DNA from: CALOBA01 sp942491465
GTDB lineage: Bacteria; Pseudomonadota; Gammaproteobacteria; Chromatiales; Chromatiaceae
Direction of reading: 5' to 3'
Length of the DNA stretch: 64,000 nucleotides
NCBI GenBank assembly: GCA_942491465.1
Contig: CALOBA010000032.1
Span: 5,836-69,835, forward strand
The position numbers and the translations under genes were made by a program. Below, piece after piece: positions 8,894-17,431 of the stretch; position 1 is the first letter of the stretch, and every line of letters starts with the position of its first letter. Below the pieces are notes generated by a model. The model was not told the origin of the DNA. It saw only the letters and a program-made list of their open reading frames with translations, and made no database searches.

Positions 8894-11044
8894 ATGTCTC
8901 AATCCTCAATGAATCTGAACCGATCCCAGGCCGCGGCCCTTGAGGCCATCGAACGTTTCTTGGAGGGCGTTCGACCGGTCTTTCTTCTTAAGGGCGGTGC
9001 TGGAACTGGGAAGACGACACTGATCCGATCTCTGGCAAGGATGCTGGATGACCGAAGCAGACCGTTCAACCTGATCGCTCCAACCGGTCGTGCAGCGCGG
9101 ATACTTGGTGCCAGGACTGAGCGGGGTTCCAGCACTATCCACGGTCTGATCTACGGCGCCCCGCGGATTGATGTCGTCGAGGCCGCTCAATCCCCTAATG
9201 ACCCAGGCATGCGGCTGAATTTCCCCCTCAAGAAAGACGACCCCCTGGAGACTGTGTTCATCGTGGACGAATCATCCATGGTCGGGGACAAGGAGTCTAA
9301 GGGAGATCTCATCAAGTTCGGTTCCGGTCGGCTGCTGACGGATCTGATCAACTACGCGCGATTGGGGCGAGCCGGACGCGAGGGCGAGCGAGCGGCAAAA
9401 ATCATCTTCGTGGGAGATCCGGCGCAACTTCCACCGGTTACCGAGAGACTCTCGCCCGCGATGTCCCGGGACTACCTGAAGGACACGTTCGGTCTCGAGT
9501 CCAAAGAGTACGAGCTTACGGAAGTCATGCGACAGCAGAGTGGCAGCGCCGTGCTTGACCGAGCCACTGCGCTGCGCGATGCCATCGCAAAGGGCCAGTA
9601 CAATACCTTCGAGATTTCGGACCAACCTGATGAAATCGGTTCCTGCTCCGTCACCGACGGCGTATCGATGACCGTGGAACTGCTCCGAAACAAGAAAAGC
9701 AGCGTCTTCGTCACGAGGACCAACGGGCAGGCATTGAAGCTCAATCGCGCCGTGCGCGGCCAGTTTTGGGGAGATGAAGAAACCCCGCTGAGCCGGGGTG
9801 ATCTGCTGCTGGTGAATAGGAACTCATACAATTGCCAGCTAAGCAATGGTGATCTGGTCAAGGTCCGAGATGTGACCGGCCCCGCACAACGGCGAAGCGT
9901 TCGCCTCCGGATCAAGAAGAGTCCGGACAACGTAGACCAGGCATTCGCTTCTCCTTGGGTGAGGATCAGCGAGGGCGCGGCGGAGGTCGAACTCGGGTTT
10001 CAGCCCGCGCGTATCGCTTTCAGGGCATTGAACGGCAGCGTGCGTGAAGCACCTTGCATGCTGTTGGAGAACTTGCTCGACTCGGAGGACAGGGAGTTGG
10101 CTCCGTTGGAGGTCAGGGCGCTGCTTGTGGATTTCCGACAAAGGCATCCGGATCTCAAGCCGAAAACAGACGCCTTTAACGCGGCGATCAGAAACGACTT
10201 TTACTTCAATGCATTACAGGTGAAGTACGGTTACGCCATGACGTGCCACAAGGCTCAGGGCGGGGAGTGGGACACTGCCATTGTGGACTTCACCGGAGGT
10301 GGGGGCACGCGCAACGAAGAGTTCTTCCGCTGGTCCTATACCGCGATCACCCGTGCCCGTAAGAGATTGTTTACCATCAATGCGCCGCGCTTTTCGGCGA
10401 CATCGAGCATGGTCTGGGATCACCTCGTGCCTGGTGCCGCGGACGGATTCTCTGAGGCCGGGTCCGCGTCCCTGATTGACGATCCCGATTGGGATAGGTT
10501 CGGTTTTGGTCCAGGTCACGAACGGTTGTTTCAGTACCACAAGGCCCTCCGGGATGCTTGGTCGCAATCCGGTATCTCGATCGTTCACGTCGACCACATG
10601 CAGTACATGGAGCGCTATGTGCTCTCGCTCGGCGAGAAGCACGCGGACTTGCAATATCATTACAAGGGCAATCAGAAGGTCTCCAGCGCGACGGCATCAC
10701 CTGGCAGACAGTCGGACCCGGACCTGCTCAAGGATGCACTGGCTGTGATGGAAATTGCCCTATTGAACGCCCAAGCTCCATGTCTGAAGCCGTTGAGCTC
10801 GTTCCTGGCTGCCTTCCGCGACAAGCTGGAGATTGCCTTGAAGGGTACCGAAGTCCGACTGCTCGGGGTCGAATCCCTGCAGTACCGGCTGAGAGTCACT
10901 TTTGAAGCCTCTGGAAAGCGGGCGCGAGTCGATTTCTGCTACAACGACAAGAAGCAGTGGACCAAGGCCACAGAAGTGGGCGGATTGGGGAAGAGCCAAG
11001 GTCTGCTTGAGAGGCTTCAAATGTTAATGGACGGCCAGCAATGA
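8894..11044 (+). CDS. RecD-like superfamily 1 DNA helicase
   Basis: This is a 716-residue helicase of the RecD/UvrD-C2 kind. Walker A is GGAGTGKTT at residues about 34-42, with motif Ia APTGRAARIL, motif II VFIVDESSMV, motif III IIFVGDPAQLPPV, and the C-terminal UvrD_C_2 block YGYAMTCHKAQGGEWD followed by RWSYTAITRARKRLF. About 180 more residues follow after the helicase core, from about 10400; I cannot assign them. I take the ATG at 8894 because similarity begins at NRSQAAALEAIERF. The stop overlaps the TPR gene by four bases (ATGA), so the two form one translational unit. It is probably a nucleic-acid motor of a conflict system. That is inferred from the partner and the setting. Confidence 0.85.
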   Translation: MSQSSMNLNRSQAAALEAIERFLEGVRPVFLLKGGAGTGKTTLIRSLARMLDDRSRPFNLIAPTGRAARILGARTERGSSTIHGLIYGAPRIDVVEAAQSPNDPGMRLNFPLKKDDPLETVFIVDESSMVGDKESKGDLIKFGSGRLLTDLINYARLGRAGREGERAAKIIFVGDPAQLPPVTERLSPAMSRDYLKDTFGLESKEYELTEVMRQQSGSAVLDRATALRDAIAKGQYNTFEISDQPDEIGSCSVTDGVSMTVELLRNKKSSVFVTRTNGQALKLNRAVRGQFWGDEETPLSRGDLLLVNRNSYNCQLSNGDLVKVRDVTGPAQRRSVRLRIKKSPDNVDQAFASPWVRISEGAAEVELGFQPARIAFRALNGSVREAPCMLLENLLDSEDRELAPLEVRALLVDFRQRHPDLKPKTDAFNAAIRNDFYFNALQVKYGYAMTCHKAQGGEWDTAIVDFTGGGGTRNEEFFRWSYTAITRARKRLFTINAPRFSATSSMVWDHLVPGAADGFSEAGSASLIDDPDWDRFGFGPGHERLFQYHKALRDAWSQSGISIVHVDHMQYMERYVLSLGEKHADLQYHYKGNQKVSSATASPGRQSDPDLLKDALAVMEIALLNAQAPCLKPLSSFLAAFRDKLEIALKGTEVRLLGVESLQYRLRVTFEASGKRARVDFCYNDKKQWTKATEVGGLGKSQGLLERLQMLMDGQQ

Positions 11045-12453
11045 GCGCATCGGCGGAGATTTTCCAACTGAGGAAAGCGCACCGCATCGACGAGGCGCTG
11101 GAGAAGGCCCGGGCGGCGTTTGCCCAAGAACCCGATGACTTGTGGATACAGCGCGCCTACGGGTGGGTACTTTTCGACCTGCTCAAGCAGGAGACAGAGT
11201 CCTTTGAGTCCCAGAAGGCCCCTCCCGCGCACCTGGCTAAGCGGTTCGATGAACTGCTGGGCGAATACCACTTGTTCGCGGACAACATCCGCCCGGACTT
11301 GCTGCACTCACAGATCCTGGCCAAGGTTCTGAAAGGCAGCAAAGTCTGGCATCGCTTTCTGGCATTCGCGCGGTGGTGGGATCCGGCATCCTTTCGTGCC
11401 GAGGACAGGGAACCCTACAAGCCGCCCGAAGGCCGCGAAATACCCAGTCTCCGCATACGCTACACCTACGCCGTGGCGAGAGAGGCCCTCCACCACGGCT
11501 CTGAGGTCGATGCGCAGCTCATTCTATGGGCCGAGGATCAACTGGATCTCGCGTTGCGCGAACACCCGAATGACCAGTGGCTCCATTACTACAAAAGTCA
11601 ATTTCTGTTGAATCGGCACCAGACCGATTTAGCTCTGGAGCACCTGCTCCCGGTGCTAAATCGACAGAAGGATGCCGCGTGGACTTGGAGCCTGTTCGGC
11701 CACATCCAAGAGCAGCAGGACCCAGCAAAGGCCATCGTCGCTTATCAACGTGCGGTGCAACTGGCCCGACAACCTCAGGAAGTGGCAAACACACGCATCG
11801 CGCTGGCAAGGCTGCTCGCGGCTCAGCAACGCTATGAGGAAGCAGCCGTGCAGGTCCGCCATGCGCTTGAGTACCGGACCAGCTTCAACTATCGCATCCC
11901 CCCGGAACTCGCGGGGCTGGCGGGCACCGACTGGTACAGTAGGGAATCAAGCCGCGGCGACTTGCCTTCCGAGCCCGACGTTTCCCGACAGGTGGAGTCC
12001 ATTCTGTCGGAGTTTGTCGAAACGTTACTGCACTATCGCTTGGGCATTATCGACCACCAAAACGCCGACAAAGCCCTCGCGCACGTGGCCTTCGGAGTGG
12101 ATGACGGCATCGTTTTGCCGTATCGCATGTTTCGCGGCATCCAGGATGTTCCAGTCGCGGAGATGGTGGAGGTAGGCTTTGTCGAGGGTGAGCATCGACC
12201 GCACCGGTGGCGCCGGACTGAATTGCGACCGATTCACGGATTCGTCGTTCAGATGTCGGGGAGGGTAGACGCATGTGACGGTCATGCGTTCGGATTCATG
12301 GCGTCCTCTGCAGGGCAGCGTGTTTTTGTGCCTCCCGATCTTATGGCTGAACTGGATCAGGCCGAGACAACCGAGCCCCAATGCATCGCTGTAATGTCGA
12401 AGGACAGGAAGGGAAAGAAGGGCTGGAAAGCATTGAGGTGGTTGGGAGTGTGA
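11041..12453 (+). CDS. TPR protein with a C-terminal OB/cold-shock-like domain
   Basis: This 470-residue protein is coupled to the helicase by an ATGA overlap. TPR-like helices cover residues about 1-280, for example EALEKARAAFAQEPDDLWIQ and AIVAYQRAVQLARQPQEVAN with regularly spaced A/L/Y positions. The last 110 residues look like a beta-barrel of the OB or cold-shock type: VVQMSGRVDACDGHAFGFM, then VFVPPDLMAEL, and a basic tail KDRKGKKGWKALRWLGV. A TPR scaffold with an RNA/DNA-binding barrel next to a helicase suggests a two-protein nucleic-acid processing machine. I recognise no catalytic site, and the exact role is unknown. Confidence 0.65.
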   Translation: MSASAEIFQLRKAHRIDEALEKARAAFAQEPDDLWIQRAYGWVLFDLLKQETESFESQKAPPAHLAKRFDELLGEYHLFADNIRPDLLHSQILAKVLKGSKVWHRFLAFARWWDPASFRAEDREPYKPPEGREIPSLRIRYTYAVAREALHHGSEVDAQLILWAEDQLDLALREHPNDQWLHYYKSQFLLNRHQTDLALEHLLPVLNRQKDAAWTWSLFGHIQEQQDPAKAIVAYQRAVQLARQPQEVANTRIALARLLAAQQRYEEAAVQVRHALEYRTSFNYRIPPELAGLAGTDWYSRESSRGDLPSEPDVSRQVESILSEFVETLLHYRLGIIDHQNADKALAHVAFGVDDGIVLPYRMFRGIQDVPVAEMVEVGFVEGEHRPHRWRRTELRPIHGFVVQMSGRVDACDGHAFGFMASSAGQRVFVPPDLMAELDQAETTEPQCIAVMSKDRKGKKGWKALRWLGV

Positions 12454-12483
12454 GCTTTCGAACTGGTGGCAGGCTTCATCTGG

Positions 12484-12504
12484 GTACCGACCTTCGAGGC
12501 CCCG
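12484..12504 (+). repeat. Right copy of the 21-bp direct repeat
   Basis: This is the partner of 8630-8650 with one mismatch (C for G at the eighteenth base). It begins 31 bases after the TPR gene stops and marks the right edge of the two-gene cargo. Confidence 0.7.
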
Positions 12505-12958
12505 GACGCGCCGCAGTCCAACGATGAGCGGGAGCGCCCGAGGAATGGCCTGGTAGCGGATCATCCAGTCGCTGGACCAACGGGTGCCGCATGGGCTCGG
12601 CGAGGACTTCCGCTACAAGCGCCCGGCGGTGTTCACCCTCGACGGCGTGCCCTTCGAAGGCACCAACACCTGGTCTGCAGGTCTACGAGACCCTGTGCCG
12701 GCACCTGGCGACGCTGAAGCCGGCGGTGTTCGATGCCTTGCCGACAATCCGGATTTCATCAGCAACCGCGGCAACAGGTACTTCTCTTGCCAGCCGCAGG
12801 ACCTGCGTTCACCATCGGACTACGGTCGCGGGGTCTTTGCGGAGACCAACCTGAGCGCCAATCAGATCCGCGACAACATCGCGCGCCTGCTCGGCGCATT
12901 CGGCTTGCCGCGGGATGCATTTGCCGTGTTTCTGCGCGAGGACCGCGATGCCGGCTGA
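12484..12958 (+). pseudogene. Remnant of an unrecognised conserved protein (copy A)
   Basis: The 3' part of a gene is readable here: FRYKRPAVFTLDGVPFEGTN, then SNRGNRYFS, AETNLSANQIRDNIARLL and FLREDRD. Compared with the second copy at 22096, an inserted T near 12674 and a missing G near 12743 shift the frame. They scramble the stretch that should read QVYETLCRHLATLKPAVFDA, after which the frame is restored. An open frame from 12584 survives but encodes a damaged middle. I do not recognise the family. The region 12959-13215 holds no further gene. Confidence 0.6.
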
Positions 12959-13215
12959 GGGCGATCAGCCCGGCTTTGCTCGCTCATCTTCGCCAAGCTC
13001 TGCTTGGCAACGTACGCCGAACGGACTTGTTGCGCGTCGTCGGTCCAGGGACGCAGAGCTTGCCGGTTAGGGTTCGCAGGCGACGCTTGAGCCTCGGAAA
13101 ACAAGAGGCGCAGCCGGAAGCGAGGGGCGTTGTGGGCAACGCTTGGGCGATGTGGTTGTCTTCCGTGAGCAGATCGGTACCCTAGCGACGACAGCCGCCG
13201 AAATCGGAGATCAAC

Positions 13216-13404
13216 ATGCCTACCGCCGTCAGCAAACAGGAGGCGCACAAGCTCATCGACCAGCTTCCCGCGGATGCGACTTGGGAAGACCTGATGCGGG
13301 AGATCTATGTGCGCGCAGCGATCGAGAAAGGGCTGGCAGACAGCGGATCGGGGAGGACGAAAGCCGTCTCGGAGATTAGAGCGAAGTACGGCCTGACCGA
13401 GTGA
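13216..13404 (+). CDS. Small antitoxin-like protein paired with a ParE/RelE toxin
   Basis: This is a 62-residue acidic protein, MPTAVSKQEAHKLIDQLPAD, followed by ATWEDLMREIYVRAAIEKGL. The W-E-D-L-M-x-x-I-Y-V-R-x-A-I-x-x-G motif recurs in short proteins encoded just before ParE-like toxins, where it acts as antitoxin. CGGAGA at 13206-13211 lies upstream of the ATG. Its stop overlaps the GTG start of the toxin gene. The function is inferred from size, motif and position. Confidence 0.7.
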   Translation: MPTAVSKQEAHKLIDQLPADATWEDLMREIYVRAAIEKGLADSGSGRTKAVSEIRAKYGLTE

Positions 13405-13694
13405 AGGTCCACTGGACTGCATCGGCGGAGGCGCATCTCGACGCGATCTACAGCTACATCGCGCAGGATTCGGAGACCTATGCCCTGCGGATGGTCGACC
13501 GCATCACCAAACGATCAGAGCAGATCGGGTCATTCCCGCTGTCGGGTCGGCGAGTGCCGGAATACGATATCGATCAAATCCGGGAGGTGTTCTGCGGTCC
13601 ATACCGGCTCGTCTACCATATCAAGTCAGACGGCGTCGATATTCTCGCGGTGCTTCATGGAGCACAGCAGACACTCCAAGGCGACGAGGATTAG
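13401..13694 (+). CDS. parE: RelE/ParE family toxin
   Basis: This 97-residue protein has the RelE/ParE fold signature. VHWTASAEAHLDAIYSYIAQ leads the family, IGSFPLSGRRVPEY carries the conserved P-x-x-G-R-x-V, and IREVFCGPYRLVYHI and DILAVLHGAQ form the core strands. ParE members poison gyrase while RelE members cut mRNA on the ribosome, and the sequence does not decide which applies. The GTG start overlaps the antitoxin stop (GTGA). All family segments are present, so the pair may be functional. Confidence 0.85.
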   Translation: MKVHWTASAEAHLDAIYSYIAQDSETYALRMVDRITKRSEQIGSFPLSGRRVPEYDIDQIREVFCGPYRLVYHIKSDGVDILAVLHGAQQTLQGDED

Positions 13695-13746
13695 GCTGGG
13701 ATCATGGAGCGTTGCACCAGCGGTTGCCTCAAAGGCAGAAGGGCCA

Positions 13747-13826
13747 GGTCTAGCATCGTAGCCTACCTTCCAAGATCAAGAGGAAATGGTCCTGCTGACG
13801 GGGACGAGGTTACGATGCTAGAGACC
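13747..13826. repeat. Inverted repeat downstream of the parE-like gene
   Basis: The arms GGTCTAGCATCGTAGCC and GGTTACGATGCTAGAGACC are imperfect inverted repeats about 45 bases apart. They lie between the toxin gene and a histidine-kinase remnant. It may be the trace of a small element or a transcript hairpin. There is no T-tract to support a terminator. Confidence 0.4.
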
Positions 13827-13857
13827 TAACCCCAGCTCTGGGCCGTCACCACAGCGC
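13780..13857 (+). repeat. Duplicated noncoding block, copy 1
   Basis: The block starts GAGGAAATGGTCCTGCTGAC and continues through CAGCTCTGGG and CACAGCGCAA. It reappears with scattered differences at 22581-22663. Each copy joins two unrelated remnants, so the block behaves like a shared junction sequence. I cannot assign a gene to it. Confidence 0.5.
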
Positions 13858-14495
13858 AAGCGGGCGCGCAGGCGCTCAAGATCGCCGTCGCCGACACCGG
13901 TTGCGGCATCCCGCCGGAGGTCATCGCGCGCGTCTTCGAGCCATTCTTCACCACCAAGCCATCGGGCAAGGGGAGCGGCCTCGGGTTGAGCATGGTCTAT
14001 GGCTTCGTGCGCCAGTCCGGTGGGGATCTACGCATCGAGAGTGCCCCTGAACGCGGCACCACCATGCGCATCACCCTGCCGGTCGCAGCCCAGACCGACG
14101 ACGCGGCGGACCCGGCGGTGGCTTCGACCGCCGACACCATCGCCGTCGACTTGGCATCGCTGCCGCGGGGTGACGGGGAGACGATCCTGGTCGTCGATGA
14201 CGACCCGGACCTGCTCGCCACCGCCGCCGACCAGCTCGCCGGCCTCGGCTACCGGATCATGCAGGCGAACAACGGTGTCGCCGCGCTGGATGCCCTGGAG
14301 CGCGAGCCCGCCATCCGCCTGCTCTACACGGACGTGGTCATGCCGCCACCCTGGGACGGCGTCGCCTTGGCTCGGGAGGCGCTGGCGCGACGGCCACGCC
14401 GCGCCGTGCTGTTCACCTCGGGGGAACATCGGCAGGTCATCGAACCGCCGGCCAAGCTGGACGCTCGGGGTGGCTTGGATGTCCGATCCGTCTAA
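13856..14495 (+). pseudogene. Beheaded hybrid histidine kinase (HATPase_c plus receiver)
   Basis: The frame enters without a start. It carries the N/G1/F/G2 boxes of a histidine-kinase ATPase domain (VADTGCGIPPEVI, FEPFFTTKPSGKGSGLGLSM) and the closing GTTMRITLP. A receiver domain follows, with ILVVDDDPDLL, the phospho-acceptor Asp in LLYTDVVMP, and the Thr/Ser switch LFTSG. The sensor and dimerisation/His domains are missing, and the receiver ends abnormally at GGLDVRSV instead of its K-P loop. It cannot act as a kinase. A second, even shorter copy of the same gene lies at 23371-23710. The start of rtcR copy 2 is nine bases downstream. Confidence 0.8.
14472..14491 (+). repeat. Recurring junction motif, copy 1
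   Basis: This is a variant, GGCTTGGATGTCCGATCCGT, of a 20-base motif also found at 23691-23710 and 25459-25478. Each copy contains a GGAT...ATCC inverted core and sits at a break between modules. Here it is 14 bases upstream of the second rtcR-like gene. Confidence 0.55.
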
Positions 14496-14504
14496 TATGC
14501 AGCC

Positions 14505-16020
14505 ATGAACCGCATCCTCCTCTGCTGGCTCGGCCGCACCGACCTGCGCGCCGTCGACGAACAGGCCCAAGTCGGCACCGGCCCCATCGCCCAGGCCCTG
14601 GCCACCGGCCGGTTTGCGCGCCTGGAGCTGCTCTGCGACTACCCGGCCGCCGAGGTCGAGCCCTATCTGGACTGGCTGCGCGCCCGGACCGACGCGCAGA
14701 TCCACCCGCACCCGGTCACGCTGCCCGGCCCGACGGACTTCGAGGCGATCTACCGCCATGCCCGGGATCTGGCGCAGCAGGTCAGCGCACAGGACGGCAT
14801 CGACACCGACCGGCTGACCTTTCACTTGAGCCCCGGCACCCCGGCCATGGCCGCGGTCTGGATCATCCTCGCCAAGACCCGCTTCCCGGCGGAGCTGATC
14901 GAGTCGTCCATCAAGCACGGCGTGCGCACGGCCTCGGTGCCGTTCCAGATCGCCGCCGACTTCATCCCGGACCTGCTGCGCCGCCCGGACGCCGAGCTGA
15001 CCCGACTCACCACCGGCCTGCCGCCCGCCGCGCCGGCCTTCGACGCCATCATCCACCAGAGCCCCGTCATGCAGCGCGTCGTCGCCCGCGCCCGCCGCGT
15101 CGCGCTGCGCTCCATCCCGGTCCTGATCGAGGGCGAGTCCGGCACCGGCAAGGAACTGCTCGCCCGCGCCATCCACCAGGCCAGCCCCCGGCGCGACGTG
15201 CCCGATGATCACCGTCAACTGCGGCGCCATCGCCCCGGAGCTGATCGAGTCCGAGCTGTTCGGCCACGAAAAAGGCGCCTTCACCGGCGCCGCCAACGCG
15301 CGCCAGGGCGTCTTCGAGGCCGCCGACACCGGCACGCTGTTTCTGGACGAGGTCGGCGAGCTGCCCAAGCCCGCCCAGGTCCGCTTCCTGCGCGCGCTCC
15401 AGGAAGGCGAGATCACCCGCGTCGGCGCCACCCGGACGACCCGCGTCGACGTGCGGATCATCGCCGCCACCAACCGCAGCCTGACCCAAGAGGTCACCGA
15501 AGGCCGTTTCCGCGAAGACCTGTTCTACCGCCTCGCCGTCGCCGTCATCTCCCTGCCGCCGCTGCGCGAGCGCGATGGCGACGCCGCGCTGCTCATCGAC
15601 CGGCTGCTCGACCAGGTCAACCAAGAAAGCACCACCGAGCCCGACTACCAGCCAAAGAAACTCTCCGTTACCGCAAGCAAGCTCCTGCTCGACCACCCCT
15701 GGCCCGGCAACATCCGCGAACTGCTGAACACCCTGCGCCGCGCCGCCGTCTGGACCCCGGGCGACATCATCGACACCGACGACGCTCGCGACGCTCTGCT
15801 GCCAGCCCCCAGCGCCCAACCGGGCCAAGACCCGGTTCTGGGCCAAGACATCCGTCAAGGCATTGACCTCAATGGCATCATCGACCAGGTTGCGCGACAC
15901 TACCTGGAGCAGGCCATGCAGCACACCGGCGGCAACAAGACCCGCGCCGCCAAACTGCTCGGCTTCGGCAACCCGACCACGCTGACCAACTGGCAGCGCT
16001 TGCACGGCGTCGAGCCCTGA
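14505..16020 (+). pseudogene. rtcR: RtcR-like CARF/sigma-54 activator, copy 2, with a one-base frameshift
   Basis: The architecture matches copy 1 and the N-terminus is intact (MNRILLCWLGRTDLRAV). The CARF domain (LTFHLSPGTPAMAAVWIIL) and Walker A GESGTGKE lie in the first frame. Near 15198 the sequence reads GTGCCCGATG where copy 1 aligns as CGGCCGATG, one base shorter. The extra C moves GAFTGA, Walker B, the finger and the Fis helix (GGNKTRAAKLLGFGN) into another frame that runs to 16020. Without the extra base the gene would encode 504 residues. It is either a fresh loss-of-function mutation or a sequencing error in a CCC run. UPF0175, hicAB and higA genes follow on the same strand. Confidence 0.85.
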
Positions 16021-16087
16021 AACAACGCGGCGGCCTCCTGAGCGAACCGACAACCCGACCACCCCGCCGACCAACCGGAACCCGACC

Positions 16088-16390
16088 ATGGCGACACTGG
16101 AGCTCAACCCCGACTTCGAACCGGTCCTGGAGCCCCTCGGTGCCGGCGCCGGCGACTTCTTCCTGGCCGCCGGTCTCTACCACGCGGGAAAGGTCAGCTT
16201 CGGCGCCGCCGCGGCCAAGGCCTGCCTCGGCTACGAAGAATTTCACTACCGGCTCAAGGAACACTTCGGCCACGGTTTCATCATCGACGACGAGACCGCG
16301 CGAGAAGACCTTGAGCTTGGCGCGAGCCTGGCCGATGGCGTCGCAAAGCTGCACCAGCGCCCGGACAGGGAACACGGCCCGACGAAATGA
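16088..16390 (+). CDS. UPF0175 family antitoxin, paralogue of the gene at 1853
   Basis: This is a 100-residue protein whose first 80 positions closely match the 1853 copy (YHAGKVSFGAAAAKACLGYE, then DDETAREDLE). It begins 67 bases after rtcR copy 2, the same spacing as in the first module. Here the DUF3368 toxin has been replaced by hicA and hicB, and the C-terminus carries an extra polar tail (HQRPDREHGPTK). It may act as an orphan antitoxin or a local repressor. Confidence 0.78.
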   Translation: MATLELNPDFEPVLEPLGAGAGDFFLAAGLYHAGKVSFGAAAAKACLGYEEFHYRLKEHFGHGFIIDDETAREDLELGASLADGVAKLHQRPDREHGPTK

Positions 16391-16405
16391 CCTGTGACAC
16401 GCCCG

Positions 16406-16660
16406 ATGAACGCCAGACACCGCAGAACGCTGCGGGCTATATTCTCTCGACCCACCTCCGGATCAGTGAAGTTCTCCGATATCGAAGCATTGGTCCGGGC
16501 TCTTGGCGGGGATGTGCGCGAAGGTGCCGGCTCCCGTGTCGCGATGCAGATCAACGATTCGGTGAAGCACGCCCACCGTCCCTATCCTGGCAAAGAGGCG
16601 AAGAAGTACCAGATCGAACAGATTAGGGCTTGGTTTTCTGAACAGGGTATCCAGCCATGA
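16406..16660 (+). CDS. hicA: HicA-type toxin
   Basis: This 84-residue protein begins MNARHRRTLRAIFSRPTSGS. It matches the larger subgroup of HicA proteins, which start M-N-x-x-H-R-x-T-L-x-A-I-F and carry the glycine/serine strand EGAGSRVAMQI and the catalytic His in AHRPYPGKEAKKYQIEQIR. HicA is a double-stranded RNA-binding-fold RNase that stops translation. The GTG at 16394 is an alternative start. Its stop overlaps hicB (ATGA). All expected elements are present. Confidence 0.85.
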   Translation: MNARHRRTLRAIFSRPTSGSVKFSDIEALVRALGGDVREGAGSRVAMQINDSVKHAHRPYPGKEAKKYQIEQIRAWFSEQGIQP

Positions 16661-16995
16661 CAGCAAGAACACTCACCTACAAGGGCTACGTCGCCACCAT
16701 CGAGTGCGATGAGCGGGACCACATCTACTGGGGCAAGGTCCTCGGCATGACCGATCGCATCACCTTCGAGGGCGAAACGCTGCAGGCACTCACCGACGAC
16801 TTCCACAACGCGATCGACTTCTATCTGGCCGATTGCGCGCATACGGGCCGCACCCCGGAGCCACCGCCGACCGGCGATATCACGCTGCACCTCGACCCGG
16901 AAACCCACGGCGCCATACTGGCCGCGGCAACCGCAGCCGGGAAGGCGCCGGACCAATGGGCGGCGGAGCAGTTGGCGCAGGCCGCCGGACGCTGA
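16657..16995 (+). CDS. hicB: HicB-type antitoxin
   Basis: This is a 112-residue partner of HicA. The N-terminal HicB fold (LTYKGYVATIECDERDHIYW, then KVLGMTDRITFEG) resembles a degraded RNase H. The segment DFHNAIDFYLADC leads to a C-terminal ribbon-helix-helix-like region (GDITLHLDPETHGAILAAAT), probably for operator binding. The gene is coupled to hicA by a four-base overlap. The toxin-first order is typical of HicAB. Confidence 0.85.
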   Translation: MTARTLTYKGYVATIECDERDHIYWGKVLGMTDRITFEGETLQALTDDFHNAIDFYLADCAHTGRTPEPPPTGDITLHLDPETHGAILAAATAAGKAPDQWAAEQLAQAAGR

Positions 16996-17032
16996 GCCTG
17001 CGCAACCGAATCGACCATCGGACCGCCGAGCC

Positions 17033-17359
17033 ATGCCCCTAGCGAAAGCCTTCAAAGACACCGTCAAGGCCCGCGCCCAGACCGACGCGGCCTTCCGCGT
17101 CGCACTGCTGGAAGAGGCCCTCGACGCATTCGTCAACAACGACCTGGACACCGGCAAGCTGCTACTGCGCGACTACGTCAACGCCACCGTCGGCTTCGAA
17201 GCCCTCGGCGCGCAGTTGCACAAGAGCCCCAAGAGCCTGATGCGCATGCTGAGCGCCGAGGGCAACCCGCGTCTCGACAACCTGCTCGCAGTCATCGCTC
17301 AGCTCAAGGCAGCTGAGGGCGTCTCTCTCAGCGTCCGAGCCTGCGCCGACAAGCTATGA
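17033..17359 (+). CDS. HigA-like addiction-module antidote protein (COG3636)
   Basis: This 108-residue DNA-binding protein has an HTH segment: ALGAQLHKSPKSLMRMLS is the turn and recognition helix. MPLAKAFKDTVKARAQTDAA and LLLRDYVNATVGFE are the family's leading helices. Such proteins normally follow a RelE/HigB toxin, but here hicB precedes it by 37 bases and no HigB is present, so it is an orphan or a recruited regulator. The fragment at 2841 is a truncated copy. Confidence 0.8.
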   Translation: MPLAKAFKDTVKARAQTDAAFRVALLEEALDAFVNNDLDTGKLLLRDYVNATVGFEALGAQLHKSPKSLMRMLSAEGNPRLDNLLAVIAQLKAAEGVSLSVRACADKL

Positions 17360-17431
17360 TCGTTTGCTACGATGCCGCTGATCCGTTCAGCATAGCGACC
17401 GAAGCGACACCCGCTGCCGAGAGCATCACCA

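Noticed and set aside
13747..13826. Inverted repeat as a complete MITE
   Set aside because: No target duplication or second copy of the whole unit is visible, so it is kept only as a repeat.
14028..15497. Long minus-strand open frame opposite the kinase remnant and rtcR copy 2
   Set aside because: It is a GC-rich shadow of the conserved CARF and AAA+ coding sequence and matches no family.
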